Source of the DNA: Neoceratodus forsteri
Taxonomy: Eukaryota > Chordata > Ceratodontiformes > Ceratodontidae
DNA length: 64,000 nucleotides
Direction of reading: 5' to 3'
Assembly: GCA_016271365.2 (NCBI GenBank)
Contig: CM057455.1
Span: 1,558,094,501 to 1,558,158,500, forward strand
In this document: positions 11,480 to 21,301 of the stretch, piece after piece
How the letters are laid out: the number at the start of each line of letters is the position of its first letter
How positions within the stretch are numbered: position 1 is the stretch's first letter
Notes under the pieces: generated by a model
What the model was told of the DNA's origin: nothing
Seen by the model: only the letters and a program-made list of their open reading frames with translations
The model's database searches: none
Position numbers and translations under genes: made by a program

Positions 11480-11706
11480 TCAGTCCTCGCTTATTGAGCT
11501 GACTCCGGCAGGGAACTGAGGATACCAGGGACCACTCACTCGTATATAGCAGCAGAACAATGATGTCATGTGTGAGTGGCACCTAGCAAAAGACTGCTAG
11601 AAGAGAACTGCTGTGTACCACAGCACCCTCTGGTGATGACCCAAGTGTATTACCTGCTGCAAGAGCTACCCCTCGAAGATCTACCATACAGGTACGTACG
11701 CAACAC
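11480..11706 (+). repeat. Right inverted terminal repeat of DIRS B
   Basis: Inverse of 2385-2620, with matches around GAACTGAGGATACCAGGGA (11515-11533), the AAAAGACTGCTAGAAGAG block (11588-11605), CCTCTGGTGATGACCCAA and CTGCTGCAAGAG. The repeat ends near GTACGTACGCAAC at about 11706, where sequence of element A resumes. Confidence 0.65.
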
Positions 11707-11968
11707 ACTTTCTTGGAGTGGGATATGTTGTTCATCCACATGGACCCACCTGACCTCCCCGGGCTTTGGTGCACAACTCTGCTTCCAGTGGGCAAGATCT
11801 GGTGTCATGGGGCGGAACTGAGGGAGTTACCACCTGGGTGGATGGAAGGAGCCAGCTTGAAGACATTTCTGGCAAGATTTAAAGGGGAAAGGCAACTGCC
11901 AGAAATGCGGATGAACATCATATACCATTCCTAGAACTACTGTTACAGGTAAGCAACCTGTTTTTCCT
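11707..11968 (+). mobile_element. DIRS-like retrotransposon A, right part
   Basis: The start (about 11710-11750, GGATATGTTGTTCATCC) is the inverse of the segment at about 11905-11937 and of 2325-2350, as the second half of element A's internal complementary region should be. The end is CTGTTACAGGTAAGCAACC plus a T run at 11941-11966, which read in reverse resembles the left terminus of element B at 2355-2385. This places the right end of element A at about 11968. Confidence 0.6.
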
Positions 11969-11969
11969 G

Positions 11970-12960
11970 CTGTACGTATTGTAATCTAGTCTGTTTTAAA
12001 TTTTGTATTGCTGCTACTTTAGCCTATCAAGTGCCTTATACTGTAGCTGCCATAAACAATCTTCCTGCTGTATATTTATTTATTTTGTTCTTTTTAATTG
12101 TCCAGGTAAGCACACTAGATAAGTACATGCCTATATTCAGGTATGATTTAGGAGATTACAGAGGTGAAGAGAGGCAATAACATACAGTTTTAGCATACCA
12201 AAAAAACAACAACATAAGAAACATTGGGACTAGAGATTGTGTGAATGCTATACAAGTGATAACAAGACAATTCAAAATATTGTAGTAGATCCTGTTTTAA
12301 ATGTTGTGGTGCTTACCTTAGTCTACAATGTGCCTAGTACTGTATTTACTGTAAACAGTCTGCCTGCTATATATAGCAATATATTGTCCTATTTTAAATA
12401 TTGTATTGCTGCTACCTTAACATACCATGTGCCTAATACTGTATCTACTGTAAACTGTCTCCCTGCTGTCAATCCTGTAATACTGTATCATGTCATATTT
12501 TAAATGTCATATTGCTGCTTCCTTAACATACCAAGTGCATGATACTGAACCTACTGTAAACTGCAGCCTGCTATATATATTGTAATATACTGTCCTGTTT
12601 TAAATCTTGTATTGCTACTACCTTCACATACTAAGTGCCTGATACTGTACCTATTGTAAACAATTTCCCTTTTGTAAATACTATATTGTAATATATTGTG
12701 GTACTATACCTTCTGTAAATAGTCTGTCTGCTGTGAATATTGCACTATATTGTCATATTTTAAACGTTGTATTGCTGCTACATTTACATACCAAATGCCT
12801 GATTCTGTATCTACCGTAAACTGTTTTCCTGCTTTAAATATTGTCATATATTATCATAGTTTAAATGTTATATTGCTGCTGCCTTAACAAGCCAAGTTCC
12901 TGATACAGTACCTACTGTTTCATGCCCTTTATTTTGCTAAACTGTATTTCCTGTGTGTGA
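11970..12960. repeat. Minisatellite, unit about 100 bp, about seven diverged units
   Basis: The word ATTGCTGCTAC or a near variant recurs at 12008, 12405, 12511, 12611, 12771 and 12872, with a weaker one near 12308. Spacing is mostly 95-106 bp. Each unit also carries TTTTAAAT..TTGTATTGCTGC, CCAAGTGCCTGATACTGTA-type text and CTACTGTAAAC..CTGCCTGCTATATAT-type text. Foreign sequence at about 12070-12290 separates the first unit from the rest. There is no coding potential. Strand is arbitrary. Confidence 0.75.
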
Positions 12961-13162
12961 GTTTTATCCTTAATGGTTACTTTGTTGTACATGTTGTATG
13001 AAGTATGTTATACAAGAAGAAAATGTACTGTATTGTATTGTATTCCTACAGTAGACACATCATAGGCCAAACTAACATCAGTTATCTAGTGGAATTTAAA
13101 ATGGATATAGAGACTTGAACCACATAAAAGAAATAAATGTGTTACTATGTAAACAGTCTAGT

Positions 13163-13724
13163 GCCCTGTACACACTAGGGAACTTAAAACTGTTAAAATG
13201 CCTTAAACCATTCTAAGTTCCTCGAGCACAGTTTGTATACACAGTATTCCACGGTTAAAACCGTGCTACAACCATGTTCTAAAATCATGCTAAACCCTGC
13301 TTGGAAGGTAGTCTTTAGCACGGTTTTAGACAAACACAGTTGCTCTTACCCGTCTTAATGGCAATGTGGACGCGATCCATGCTGTAATATGGGTTAAGGC
13401 AACCTGTCCTGTAACAGAAACAGATGGTACACCAGCAGAAAGCAATGGAAAAATAGATTATACCTATGCCCGAGCTCCCAATGACCTCCCAATGTTTTGG
13501 ATGGAATTTTTCCCTGATCTGTTTCTGTGACTGATCATGCATATCCCACCATACATTGTGGCCCCCACAATGCTTTGCAGTAGTCCCGCAGTCATGCCTG
13601 GGAATTCACTCGAGCAAGCACTGTTGTTAGAGCACAGTGTGGATGCTCCAACAACCATGCTAGGGACTCATTTATAAAACATTATTGAAAATATTTTTAA
13701 ATCATTCCCTAGTGTGTACAGGGC
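13163..13724. mobile_element. MITE-like DNA transposon with 20-bp perfect terminal inverted repeats
   Basis: GCCCTGTACACACTAGGGAA at 13163-13182 is perfectly inverted at 13705-13724. CTAG lies just outside both ends (13158-13161, with one extra T, and 13725-13728) and may be a target duplication. The interior (about 520 bp) has alternating ACGGTTTTA/TAAAACCG words but no recognisable transposase; minus-strand frames at 13315-13658 are short and match nothing I know. The terminus resembles Harbinger- or IS4-type ends, but I cannot assign the superfamily. Confidence 0.7.
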
Positions 13725-13864
13725 CTAGAAGACTGATATTAAAAGCTTGCCACCGAACCAGTTAACTCATGGTTAGAAAGCATATTACCACAAAGAAGAA
13801 CTTTCTTAAATGGTATTGAGAAATATGCATTTTTCTTCTAAACTCCAGTTATATTGCATTTCAG

Positions 13865-13942
13865 CTGTTGTATAAACTTGAGGAAACAGGTTTAGAAACG
13901 GAAGGGATTCTTCGAGTTCCTGGATCTGCCTTAAGAGTTAAG
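13865..13942 (+). CDS. Host exon encoding part of a RhoGAP domain (ARHGAP18/28/40-like)
   Basis: This is a 78-bp open segment of 26 codons, phase 0 at both ends. It is preceded by a pyrimidine-rich tract ending TTGCATTTCAG (acceptor, exon from 13865) and followed by AAG|GTAAAG (donor at 13943). It encodes a sequence containing GLETEGILRVPGSALRVK, the early RhoGAP helix and loop with the catalytic arginine finger (ILRVPGS) that stimulates GTP hydrolysis by Rho GTPases. From memory the text fits the ARHGAP18/ARHGAP28/ARHGAP40 group better than other RhoGAPs, and ARHGAP28 seems closest. Neighbouring exons are not in the window, so the surrounding DNA is likely intron. It contrasts with all other coding text here in having no decay. 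A single short exon cannot exclude a pseudogene fragment. Confidence 0.72.
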
Positions 13943-14613
13943 GTAAAGTTACAACCTTTTTCCCATCAAATATCAAAAATTAAATAATTTTATCTTTAAT
14001 TCGATTTTTGCCTGCACTTAATGTGGTATCGCTGTTCATGCCTTTTACCACCTGCCTGTATCATTCAGTATACTGTACCACTGTGTCAGTTTTGCTCTGC
14101 ATGTTATCTCCTTTCCCCCTTCCCCCAGGTTCACACTTGGAAATGAGCCTCGACTCAGTGTGCTTTCCTGGTCACCATTGTTCAAAGACAAATAAATTCA
14201 AATTCCAAAATATATTTTCCAAAGGCTTGCCTAGAGTCTGGAAGTATGGTTTAAAAATCCAAGCCATAAAAAGTCAGACAAAAAAAATAGAGAGACTAGA
14301 CTTTCTACATGTTGATGTTTGTTGCTGTAGGTACAAGAATCAACACAGGACTGTGGTAATCAGTATCTTAAAACAAAACAGCTGAAGGTTTTGACATATG
14401 GCATACAATTTGTTAAAAGTCTTTTTAAAGTTTGTGATCAGGTGGCCATTGCTGTTCATGGCAAAAGCTCACATAGTGGTGGCCCATTCACAGAATTCTG
14501 CAGCGTTGGCACCCAAATCTTGCTGACCATATCAACACTTAAAGAGCTGTAGTGCCCTTTTTAACCTTAGGCAGGTAAGTTCCACAGGGTGCTGCCTGCT
14601 TCAGGATCTAAAT

Positions 14614-14829
14614 CAGTGGTGGCCAGTAAACTTTGTGTTGGGATCCATTTTGGTGGATTTCAGGAAGCTCCGAGATCCACCAACAATAAAGTGAACAAAA
14701 TATACAGTCATTATGCTCATCAGCTGTAACTATCTTCATTGATTCGAAAATATGACCTTTGCCCCAAGAGCCACCAAAAATCTCTTGAGATCCACCAGTA
14801 GATCTAGAGCCATGTATTGTCCACCACTG
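14614..14829. mobile_element. hAT-type MITE, 216 bp, with 8-bp target duplication
   Basis: The left end CAGTGGTGGCCAGTAA (14614 on) is inverted at the right end (TTGTCCACCACTG, ending 14829). The flanks are ATCTAAAT (14606-14613) and GTCTAAAT (14830-14837), matching at seven of eight bases. A CAGTGGTGG-type terminus with an 8-bp duplication is the hAT signature. Inside, GGATCC/GAGATCCACCA words are also mirrored. There is no transposase, so this is a non-autonomous copy. Confidence 0.8.
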
Positions 14830-14889
14830 GTCTAAATAAGCTATTTAAAAATAATTGACAGAGACATTAATTATTTAAAAGCCTCTGAA

Positions 14890-15274
14890 TGGCTGGCTTG
14901 TATTTCGGCAAGCTTTGGCATCTCAAGCTGTCGCTCCACCCCACAAACAGCATTCTGATGATGCTAAATGAGGGACAGGGCTACAACATGTTCAGTGCAA
15001 AGTGTAGCAGAATGGGGAGGGGGACTGTCTGTAGGAACTTTACTCAGCTTAGCAGGCCTGCTTTCATTTTTTGGGTGTGGTATCATGTTTATCAAGAAAA
15101 ATGATAGGTAGCCTGCTAAGTTGTGTGAAGTTACTATAAAGAGCCCCTCTTCCCACTCTACAACACTTTACATGAAAGATGCTGTAGCTCTGTCCCACAC
15201 TTAGTATCATCAAATGTTGTTTTGGGGAGGAGCTGCCAAATGGCCATCCAAAGCTCACTGAATACAAGCTGGCC
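14890..15274. repeat. Long imperfect inverted repeat (arms about 180 bp, spacer about 25 bp)
   Basis: The segment 14890-15072 resembles the reverse complement of 15098-15274 along its whole length. Matching blocks include GGCTTGTATT, AGCTTTGG, GATGATGCTAAATG versus GATGATACTAAGTG, GGGACAG, CTACA and CTTAGCAGGC. By eye about 70 percent agree. It could form a large hairpin RNA or DNA structure. It may be a fold-back transposon or two copies of one repeat inserted head to head; no family is recognised. Confidence 0.7.
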
Positions 15275-15344
15275 CTGTATAAGCTGTTATCTAGAATTTA
15301 CTGCATGAATTTCTTTTTAACTGCTGATTTAACCCCTGAGTAGG

Positions 15345-15745
15345 TGGCACCCTAGAAACATAGACTTTGATGGCAGATAAGCACCGCTTGGCCCACCCAG
15401 TCTGCCCATTTCCCTACCTATTGGATAACTTGCAGATCCTAGTTAGCCAACAACCTACTTCTTCCTAACACCCACCAGAATTGCCTTATGTCTGTCCCAT
15501 GCATTCTTGAATTCCCCCACTGTTTTTGACCCCATGACCTCCTCAGGAAGGCCGTTCCATATGTCCACCACCCTTTCTGTGAAAAAATGCTTCCTTACAT
15601 TGCCCCTGAGCCATCCCCCTCTATCTTCAAATTGTGCCCCCTTGTTTTTGCACATCTCTTTTTCTGAAAGATGCTACCCTCTTGGACTTTATCGATTCCC
15701 TTGAGGTACTTGAAAGTTTCTATCATGTATCCCATCTCCCTGATG
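15345..15745 (-). mobile_element. CR1 LINE 3' end fragment (same family as the copy at 34437-39144)
   Basis: Read on the minus strand, the text runs through METFKYLKG-like MIETFKYLKGIDKV, FFTERVVDIWNGLPEEV and a Trp-Asp-Arg-His segment, the conserved C-terminus of CR1 ORF2. It then enters a short 3' UTR describing the same words as the end of the plus-strand copy near 38760-39140. It ends in CATAGA/TTCTAG words, decayed forms of the CR1 terminal octamer repeat. It is severely 5' truncated. Confidence 0.8.
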
Positions 15746-15949
15746 AAACTGCCTGCTCCAGTCAAGTCAACTGCACTATTGTAAATGTATTTGTAATAAT
15801 TTTGCAAATGGATTATAAATATGCATGATATCACGCAGTCCAATCATACATTGCCTTGGGAAGTGCTCTCCTGAATCATAGATATTTGGTGTATCTGATA
15901 CCTAGAGAATACAACATTGAGGGCGGGGGTATAGCCTTTTGCCTTATAG

Positions 15950-17300
15950 GTCACATTACCCCTCCTTCCACCTGAACAGACTGAGACAAACAACATGCTT
16001 TGGTTAAAATGACCCCAGCCATGTCTTTGTTAAACAATTTGTAACAACAGTTACAGCCAAGTCAGAATGATGTGCATAGCAACATAATCGTAGCAAGTCA
16101 TTCTTTAAATTAAGTCATCCTGATAATGACCATCCCCTTACCCCCAGGGGACCTGACAGAATGGAACCAAACCTTGTAAGGTTCTGTGGCCTCCAAGACA
16201 TTAAGGATGGCTCTGGGCCAGGTGCTGATGGGCTGACCCCTGTCAGAGGGTGCTGCAAAACTGCAGGCAGTGCCCAAAGAGGCTATCCCTCCAAATGCCC
16301 CTGGAAGAGTGAACTCCAGCCATCTGGGCCTTCACCTCTTCCCAGCCTCAGGGTGATCCACCTGCAAAGATGCATGCTTCCCTGTCACCCCCTCTGTACA
16401 GACCTTGTGAGACTACTTTGCCACCACTTATAACATGACTGTGACAACCTAACACTACCCTAACCTAACCAGGACTGATTTTTAACCTCACTGGAGAAGG
16501 CAAAAACTGAAAAAGCTCTTGGGGAACAAAATGGGAAAATTCCTTCTCGAACCCTAAGGTGCCCCGCCGTGTGACATTAAATTCCCTGCACCCCACAATT
16601 CCGTTCCCTGCTTTTCTGAGGGTGGGTTTGGGTGGGTTACAGCCACACAGAGAGAGCCAAGAGAAAGAAAACCTTTTCTGCCTTTACCTATATAAGACTA
16701 TGAACTTCCCCTCCAGCCTCCAGAGAACTCCTACCTACCTGCCTAACCCCACCCCTGATTGGAGTCTGCCTAGCTGAGGCTACCTGTTGGCTATGGTGTC
16801 AGTTGGGCCTTACCCACAGATAATGCTGCACCTGTAGCAATTATTTACAGGCTCCTTAATTGTCTTATAAATCACATTACCCCCTCCTTCCACCTGAGCA
16901 GACTGAGACAAACAGCATGCTTTGGAGTAAATAGCCACAGCCATGTGTTTATTACATAATATGCAACAACAGCTAAGGTGACGTCAGTGTGGCGTGTGCA
17001 GTAAAGTAGTTATAGGGGGCCATTCATCAAATCATCATAACAACAGCCATCTCTTTACCCTCAGGGGAGATGACAGAATGGGTACAAACCTTGTAAGATA
17101 CTCCGGTGTCCAAAGCATGAGGGATGGCTGTGGGCTGGTGCTGATTTGCCCTTCCCAATCAGAGGCATTGCAAAATTGTGGGCAATGATCCATCTACAAA
17201 GAATCGTGATTCCCTGTTGCCTCATCTGTACAGACCTTGCAAGACTACCATGCTGCCACAGGATGAGCATAGATCCTGATTCTCAACCCCCAACAAGCAC
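15950..17300. repeat. Direct repeat pair about 920 bp apart, unnamed family
   Basis: The segment beginning CTCCTTCCACCTGA near 15961 recurs from about 16882. Both continue with CAGACTGAGACAAACA, CATGCTTTGG, a stretch with CAACAACAG, AGGGGA..TGACAGAATGG and ACAAACCTTGTAAG. The copies are strongly diverged and of unequal length. Between them lies a second repeat segment (16640-16870). This may be two units of a long tandem repeat or two insertions of one element. No protein match was seen. Confidence 0.55.
16640..16870 (+). repeat. Dispersed repeat Y with internal TATA-like box
   Basis: GAGCCAAGAGAAAGAAAACC followed by CTGCCT..TACCTATATA at 16652-16695 recurs at about 49648-49690. The following part, TAGCTGAGGCTA through CACCTGYAGCAAT at about 16771-16843, recurs at about 59272-59345. 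The CTATATAAG box suggests a promoter-bearing repeat such as an LTR, but neither LTR ends nor a coding body were found. Confidence 0.5.
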
Positions 17301-18354
17301 TTCATGCCACTACTTTCTTCACAGCTCTTTGTGTCAGCTAAAAACCCTATCATCTCCTAGGTCAGAGAGGTGCACACTATGCCAGACATAAAATTGGGCT
17401 ACTTTTATAACAATGACATCATGATTCAGGGTAGCCCCCCCCCCCGATAGCATCCATAAATGACTGTATGGCCATGCTGGTCAATCTGCTGATTTTTTCA
17501 ATTGCTTTGGGGTTCCGGGCAATGTGCCAGTGTCTCCTTTGGATGATGTATGCAACAAAGCCAAGTCCTTCTTCATTCGATGTAACAGTCTAAGTGGTTT
17601 TACTGCCCCCCCCAATCATTGCCTCCTAAATACACCAAGAGAACAGTTGGTGGACCCCACCGCCAAGCTTCAGCCATTATCCATGGGAGCAGATCACCCC
17701 ATCTCATCCTGTGCCATCCCATCCAGTGCACACATACCTGCTGGGAGTCTAGAAACAGATTCTCACCTCTCTGTTAGTGCCTCTTACTGATGGCTGCCCA
17801 ATGTAAAAATGAATTCCTACATATCCACATTTGGTTGCCTCAGGAACTGTCAGAAAACATAAACTAGAGAATAAAGCAAATGAGGTCTCGCATATCTTTC
17901 AAAAGTCTCTGACCTTGATCATCCAAGGGTTGAAGCTGACCATCAGTAAGCCCTTTTCCCTATTGTATGAGGCAGCCCTAATGCAGAAGGAATGGGTATT
18001 GAGTCCACCTGCACCCTTTTCATGGCCTCCCCCAAAACATGACAGAATTGGAACACTGTCCGAGTGTGGTTGAGGCATAGGTCAGGAAGCATAGGCAGTT
18101 ATAAAATTCACAAGTAGCAGTTTATTATTATCAATAACAATAAAATAAAAGTTGTACAGGATAGTTCTTCTTACAGGCAGATCAAACAAAGTTCTACATC
18201 TGAGAGTCTCTCTCAATCAATTTAAATCTCCGTCTCTTTCTCTCCTTAAACAAAACATTGCTCTCTTTTTAGAATATATATTTTCCTGGAAGTTTAAATT
18301 ATGCATCCTGATTGTTGTAAGTTGCATCTCTTGTTTTTTTTTTTGTTTGTTTAG
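17300..18354. other. About 1 kb without a recognised gene or repeat
   Basis: Contains a C run (17436-17447), two CCCC-rich stretches and short unsupported frames only. A poly-T/TTTG stretch at 18335-18350 borders the tail of the next LINE. I see nothing further that I can name. Confidence 0.5.
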
Positions 18355-19545
18355 ATAGATAGATAGATAAAAACTTTTATTTTTTGACAGGAAAATAACT
18401 TTTAGGACCAGAAGAGGCCCTGTTCATCAAAGTTGTCCTGTTTTGAAATACAGTTTCAACAAATATAACACATCATGTAATAAAATATATTACAGGAATG
18501 AACTTAAGGACATCACATCACATAATTTCACAGCATACATACAAAAGCAGACGTATACAATATACCAACAATCTAAAAGATTTTTATACTAAAGAATAAA
18601 TATAAGCATTTGAAAGATGGACAAGGTGGATATGTGTATAAATACACAGTTAAGGCAAGGCATTTTTTAGGATTTCTGGTCTAAGAAAGTTAACGTAAAA
18701 GGGGAGGTGGGGGGGGGGAAATAATGTCATCCTCTAATGCTACCTAATACCCCAAACACAACACACACAGAAACAGCAAAGAGAAAATTTAGGAGACAAT
18801 CTAGAGTCCGGGCAAAAGAACAGATGATAGTGTCCTAAGTAACACCATAGCAAACACATCTGTTTCTCCAGATGGAATCTAGAGAGTGCTTAAATTTACC
18901 TAAACTATCAATAGTCCTAATTTCTGGATCTATCTCATTCTATATTTTTGGTAAGCAGAAACGTCTTTGCATTCTACTATAAATATTAATTTCTAAGGGG
19001 ACTTTTTGACATCTGTGTTTCAATTGCCTCAAGTTATACCTATAAAAAACAGAGGCATTAAGAGAGTTCACACCATGCTTAACTTTCCCCCCATACTCCA
19101 TAAAGGCTTTATACCCTACATGTTTTTTTCTGTGAATTGCAAGGGAATCCCAACCAAGATTTTGAAGTAGGATGCAATGATGAGTGGAAAAAGGGCATTT
19201 CACCACGTATCTTGCCATTCTATAATATGTTTTATCCAAGCAGTTCAATGATGTTTTAGAGGCAAATTGATGCATTAAACTACCATATTCTAATGTTGGT
19301 AAGAGTAGCTGTACAGCCACTCTATTTCTTGATTTTCTCGAAAGAATCAATGTTTTCCTTCTTAACACACCCAATCTAGAGTTAACCTTTTTAGTTACAT
19401 TTATTATATGTGTAGAAAGGTAAGAGAGTTATCCATATAGACTCCCAAGTACTTATATCCTGAACCTGCTCTAACGCTTGACCTTTTAATGAATATATAT
19501 TTAATGTTTGATTGTGAGGCAATTTACCTTTTGAATGGAAAAGCA

Positions 19546-20607
19546 TTACCTGAGTTTTCTTTGTACTGAGAACCATTTTGGATTGTAATAACCAGTTATG
19601 TAAAATATAAAAATCAAATTGGAGGTTTTTTGTAAATCATCCACATTTGTAGCTTTTCCTATAAGAGCCATATCATCAGCATACAGATAAATCGTGCTGT
19701 TTTTAATATATGATGAGAGAGGATTTATATAAATCAAAAATAACAGAGGGCCCAAAATTGAACCTTGGGGGACACCCCTAAAGGTGCCTTCCATAACTGA
19801 CATTATTCCATTTATACAGACCTGTTGTGTGCGTTCAGTTAAATAAGATAGTAACCAGGTTTGAACAGGCTCAGATATGCCTATCTGAGCCAGCCTTCCC
19901 AGTAATATGTTGAAATCGACCAAATCGAAAGCCTTTGAGAGGTCGACGAACACTGCCCTGACAGACTCCCGGGCCTCAAGACCACTTGCCACAGAGTCCG
20001 AGAAGTCCATCAGGGCAGTGTCCATCAACCTCCCATGGCTGAAACCTGCTTGACAATCTGTCAATAGTTTGTACTTCTCCAGGTATTCATATAACTGGGC
20101 ACAGGCCAGGCACTCAAAGACCTTCAAAATGATCAACAGCAAAGCTATCGGTCGATAATTTGATTGATTATTTGTATCCCCTTCCTTAAATACAGGAATA
20201 ACTTTAGAATTTTCCAAAAAATCTGGAAAACTTTTTTGCTGTAGACTAAAATTAAAAAGATTAGTCAAAATTGGGCCAATTTGTTCTACTGAGACTTTTA
20301 AAAAGATTGTCTCTATTTTATCCATGCCAATTGCTTTCCGTGGATTTAATTGCCTTATTTGTTTCTTTACTTCACTAATTTTGATTGCTCGAAAGTAGAA
20401 GCATGGTATATTCTCCCTATAGTGTGTCTCCAATGGCTTAATTTGTTGAAAAGCATGATTCTGTTTGTCGTCTTCCTGTTCCATTTTTATATCTGGGAGA
20501 TAGCAGAAGTATTGGTTGAAGCTATTTACTACTTGTTTTGTTGACATCTCCCCTCCCAACTCATCCTTAAGAGTTATACTCGAATATTTCCTTTCCCTGC
20601 CTTCCAA
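19546..20607 (-). CDS. LINE reverse transcriptase, 353 codons open
   Basis: Long open frame covering all core motifs: RKAIGMDKIETIFLK (start of fingers), VIPVFKEGD, SNYRPIALL, AVFVDLSKAFDLVDF (motif A), GVPQGSILGPLLFLIYIN (motif B) and LYADDMALIG (motif C, both Asp present). The last 30 residues no longer match the family, pointing to a frameshift near 19625 just after motif C. A second break near 19390 separates the C-terminal domain (19374-18940). Apart from these breaks it shows little decay, so it is one of the younger elements here. Confidence 0.75.
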   Translation of the reverse strand: MEGRERKYSSITLKDELGGEMSTKQVVNSFNQYFCYLPDIKMEQEDDKQNHAFQQIKPLETHYRENIPCFYFRAIKISEVKKQIRQLNPRKAIGMDKIETIFLKVSVEQIGPILTNLFNFSLQQKSFPDFLENSKVIPVFKEGDTNNQSNYRPIALLLIILKVFECLACAQLYEYLEKYKLLTDCQAGFSHGRLMDTALMDFSDSVASGLEARESVRAVFVDLSKAFDLVDFNILLGRLAQIGISEPVQTWLLSYLTERTQQVCINGIMSVMEGTFRGVPQGSILGPLLFLIYINPLSSYIKNSTIYLYADDMALIGKATNVDDLQKTSNLIFIFYITGYYNPKWFSVQRKLR

Positions 20608-20662
20608 ATCTTTAATTAGATTCCAGTACTGTGCTGGATTTTTTGTTTGGTTTACTTTATTT

Positions 20663-21301
20663 CTATAGTATCTTTTCCTTGCCTTTTTTTATCATACTTT
20701 TACTTTTGTTCCTGATCTTTTTAAACAATTCCCAGTCTTCTTCTTTTAAAGATCGGTTTGCCTTTTTCCATACCTTGTCTTTCCATCTTATTTGTTCTTT
20801 AATTGCTTCATTTACCCAAGGATTATGTTTATGTCTTTCTTTAGATTTTTTAAAAGGGGCATTTTCATCACAGATATCTAAATAAATCTTTGTAAATTCT
20901 CTAACTGCCATGTCTACTTCTGGATTCAAGTCTATACGAGCCCAATTTACTTGTCCCATTTGGAACTGGAAAGAAGATTTATTAAAATGAGTGAAATCTC
21001 GAACATGTCGACATTTTAAAATATCAGTAATTCCAAAATGTTGTTTTATATTGCACTCGAGACAGCAATGATCTCCTAAATTCAAGGGACCCACTTTATA
21101 ATCCAGTAAGTGAATACCATTTGTTATGAATATCAAATCCAAGATGTTTTCTATATTGGCATAAGTGCTTCTGCCTGTTGGAGTATTTACTACTTGATTA
21201 AGGCCCAAGGACTGGAATTCAGATTGTAGCTTATAACCTCTTTCTGTTCCCCATGCTGCATTAAAATCTCCAATCAGGAGTACTTCCCTTTGTCCCGACA
21301 A
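20663..21301 (-). pseudogene. LINE endonuclease, C-terminal half
   Basis: An open frame of 212 codons contains LLIGDFNAAWG (catalytic Asp/Asn strand) and GDHCCLECN in the position of the SDH motif, where Gly replaces the usual Ser. The tail is Lys-rich (KEKIL end) and passes into the linker before the reverse transcriptase. The N-terminal half of the domain is lost by truncation at 21301. A frameshift near 20660-20610 separates it from the reverse transcriptase. Confidence 0.7.

Larger units (their letters stand above)
2361..11706 (+). mobile_element. DIRS-like retrotransposon B, complete but interrupted
   Basis: The order is left inverted terminal repeat (2361-2620), gag start (2626-2826), nested CR1, rest of gag (5996-8129), reverse transcriptase/RNase H (8300-9524), tyrosine recombinase (9891-11246), internal complementary region (about 11285-11385) and right inverted terminal repeat (about 11480-11706). 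The left repeat read in reverse complement matches the right repeat over some 200 bases by eye. The internal region joins a copy of the right end to a copy of the left end, which is the diagnostic DIRS design. Termini carry GTT/AAC, and no target duplication is expected for this group. Confidence 0.72.
18355..21301 (-). mobile_element. LINE (non-LTR retrotransposon), 5' truncated, well preserved
   Basis: The minus strand encodes an endonuclease C-terminus (21301-20663), a reverse transcriptase (20607-19546) and a C-terminal domain (19374-18940), followed by a 3' UTR ending in a TAGATAGATAGATA tail at about 18355-18369. The tail is a simple repeat rather than poly(A). The C-terminal text THHCILLQNLGWDSL differs from CR1 and L2, so this is a separate clade of the Jockey/CR1-like group that I cannot name with confidence. 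Confidence 0.8.

Noticed and set aside
14956..14990. CTGATGATGC as a possible second hammerhead
   Set aside because: No stem II and no GAAA follow at the right distance; likewise 49572 (CTGATGATCC) and 30864 on the minus strand.
14889..15267. Two facing short frames with similar products
   Set aside because: Their similarity is due to the inverted repeat at 14890-15274; no protein family match and no coding bias.
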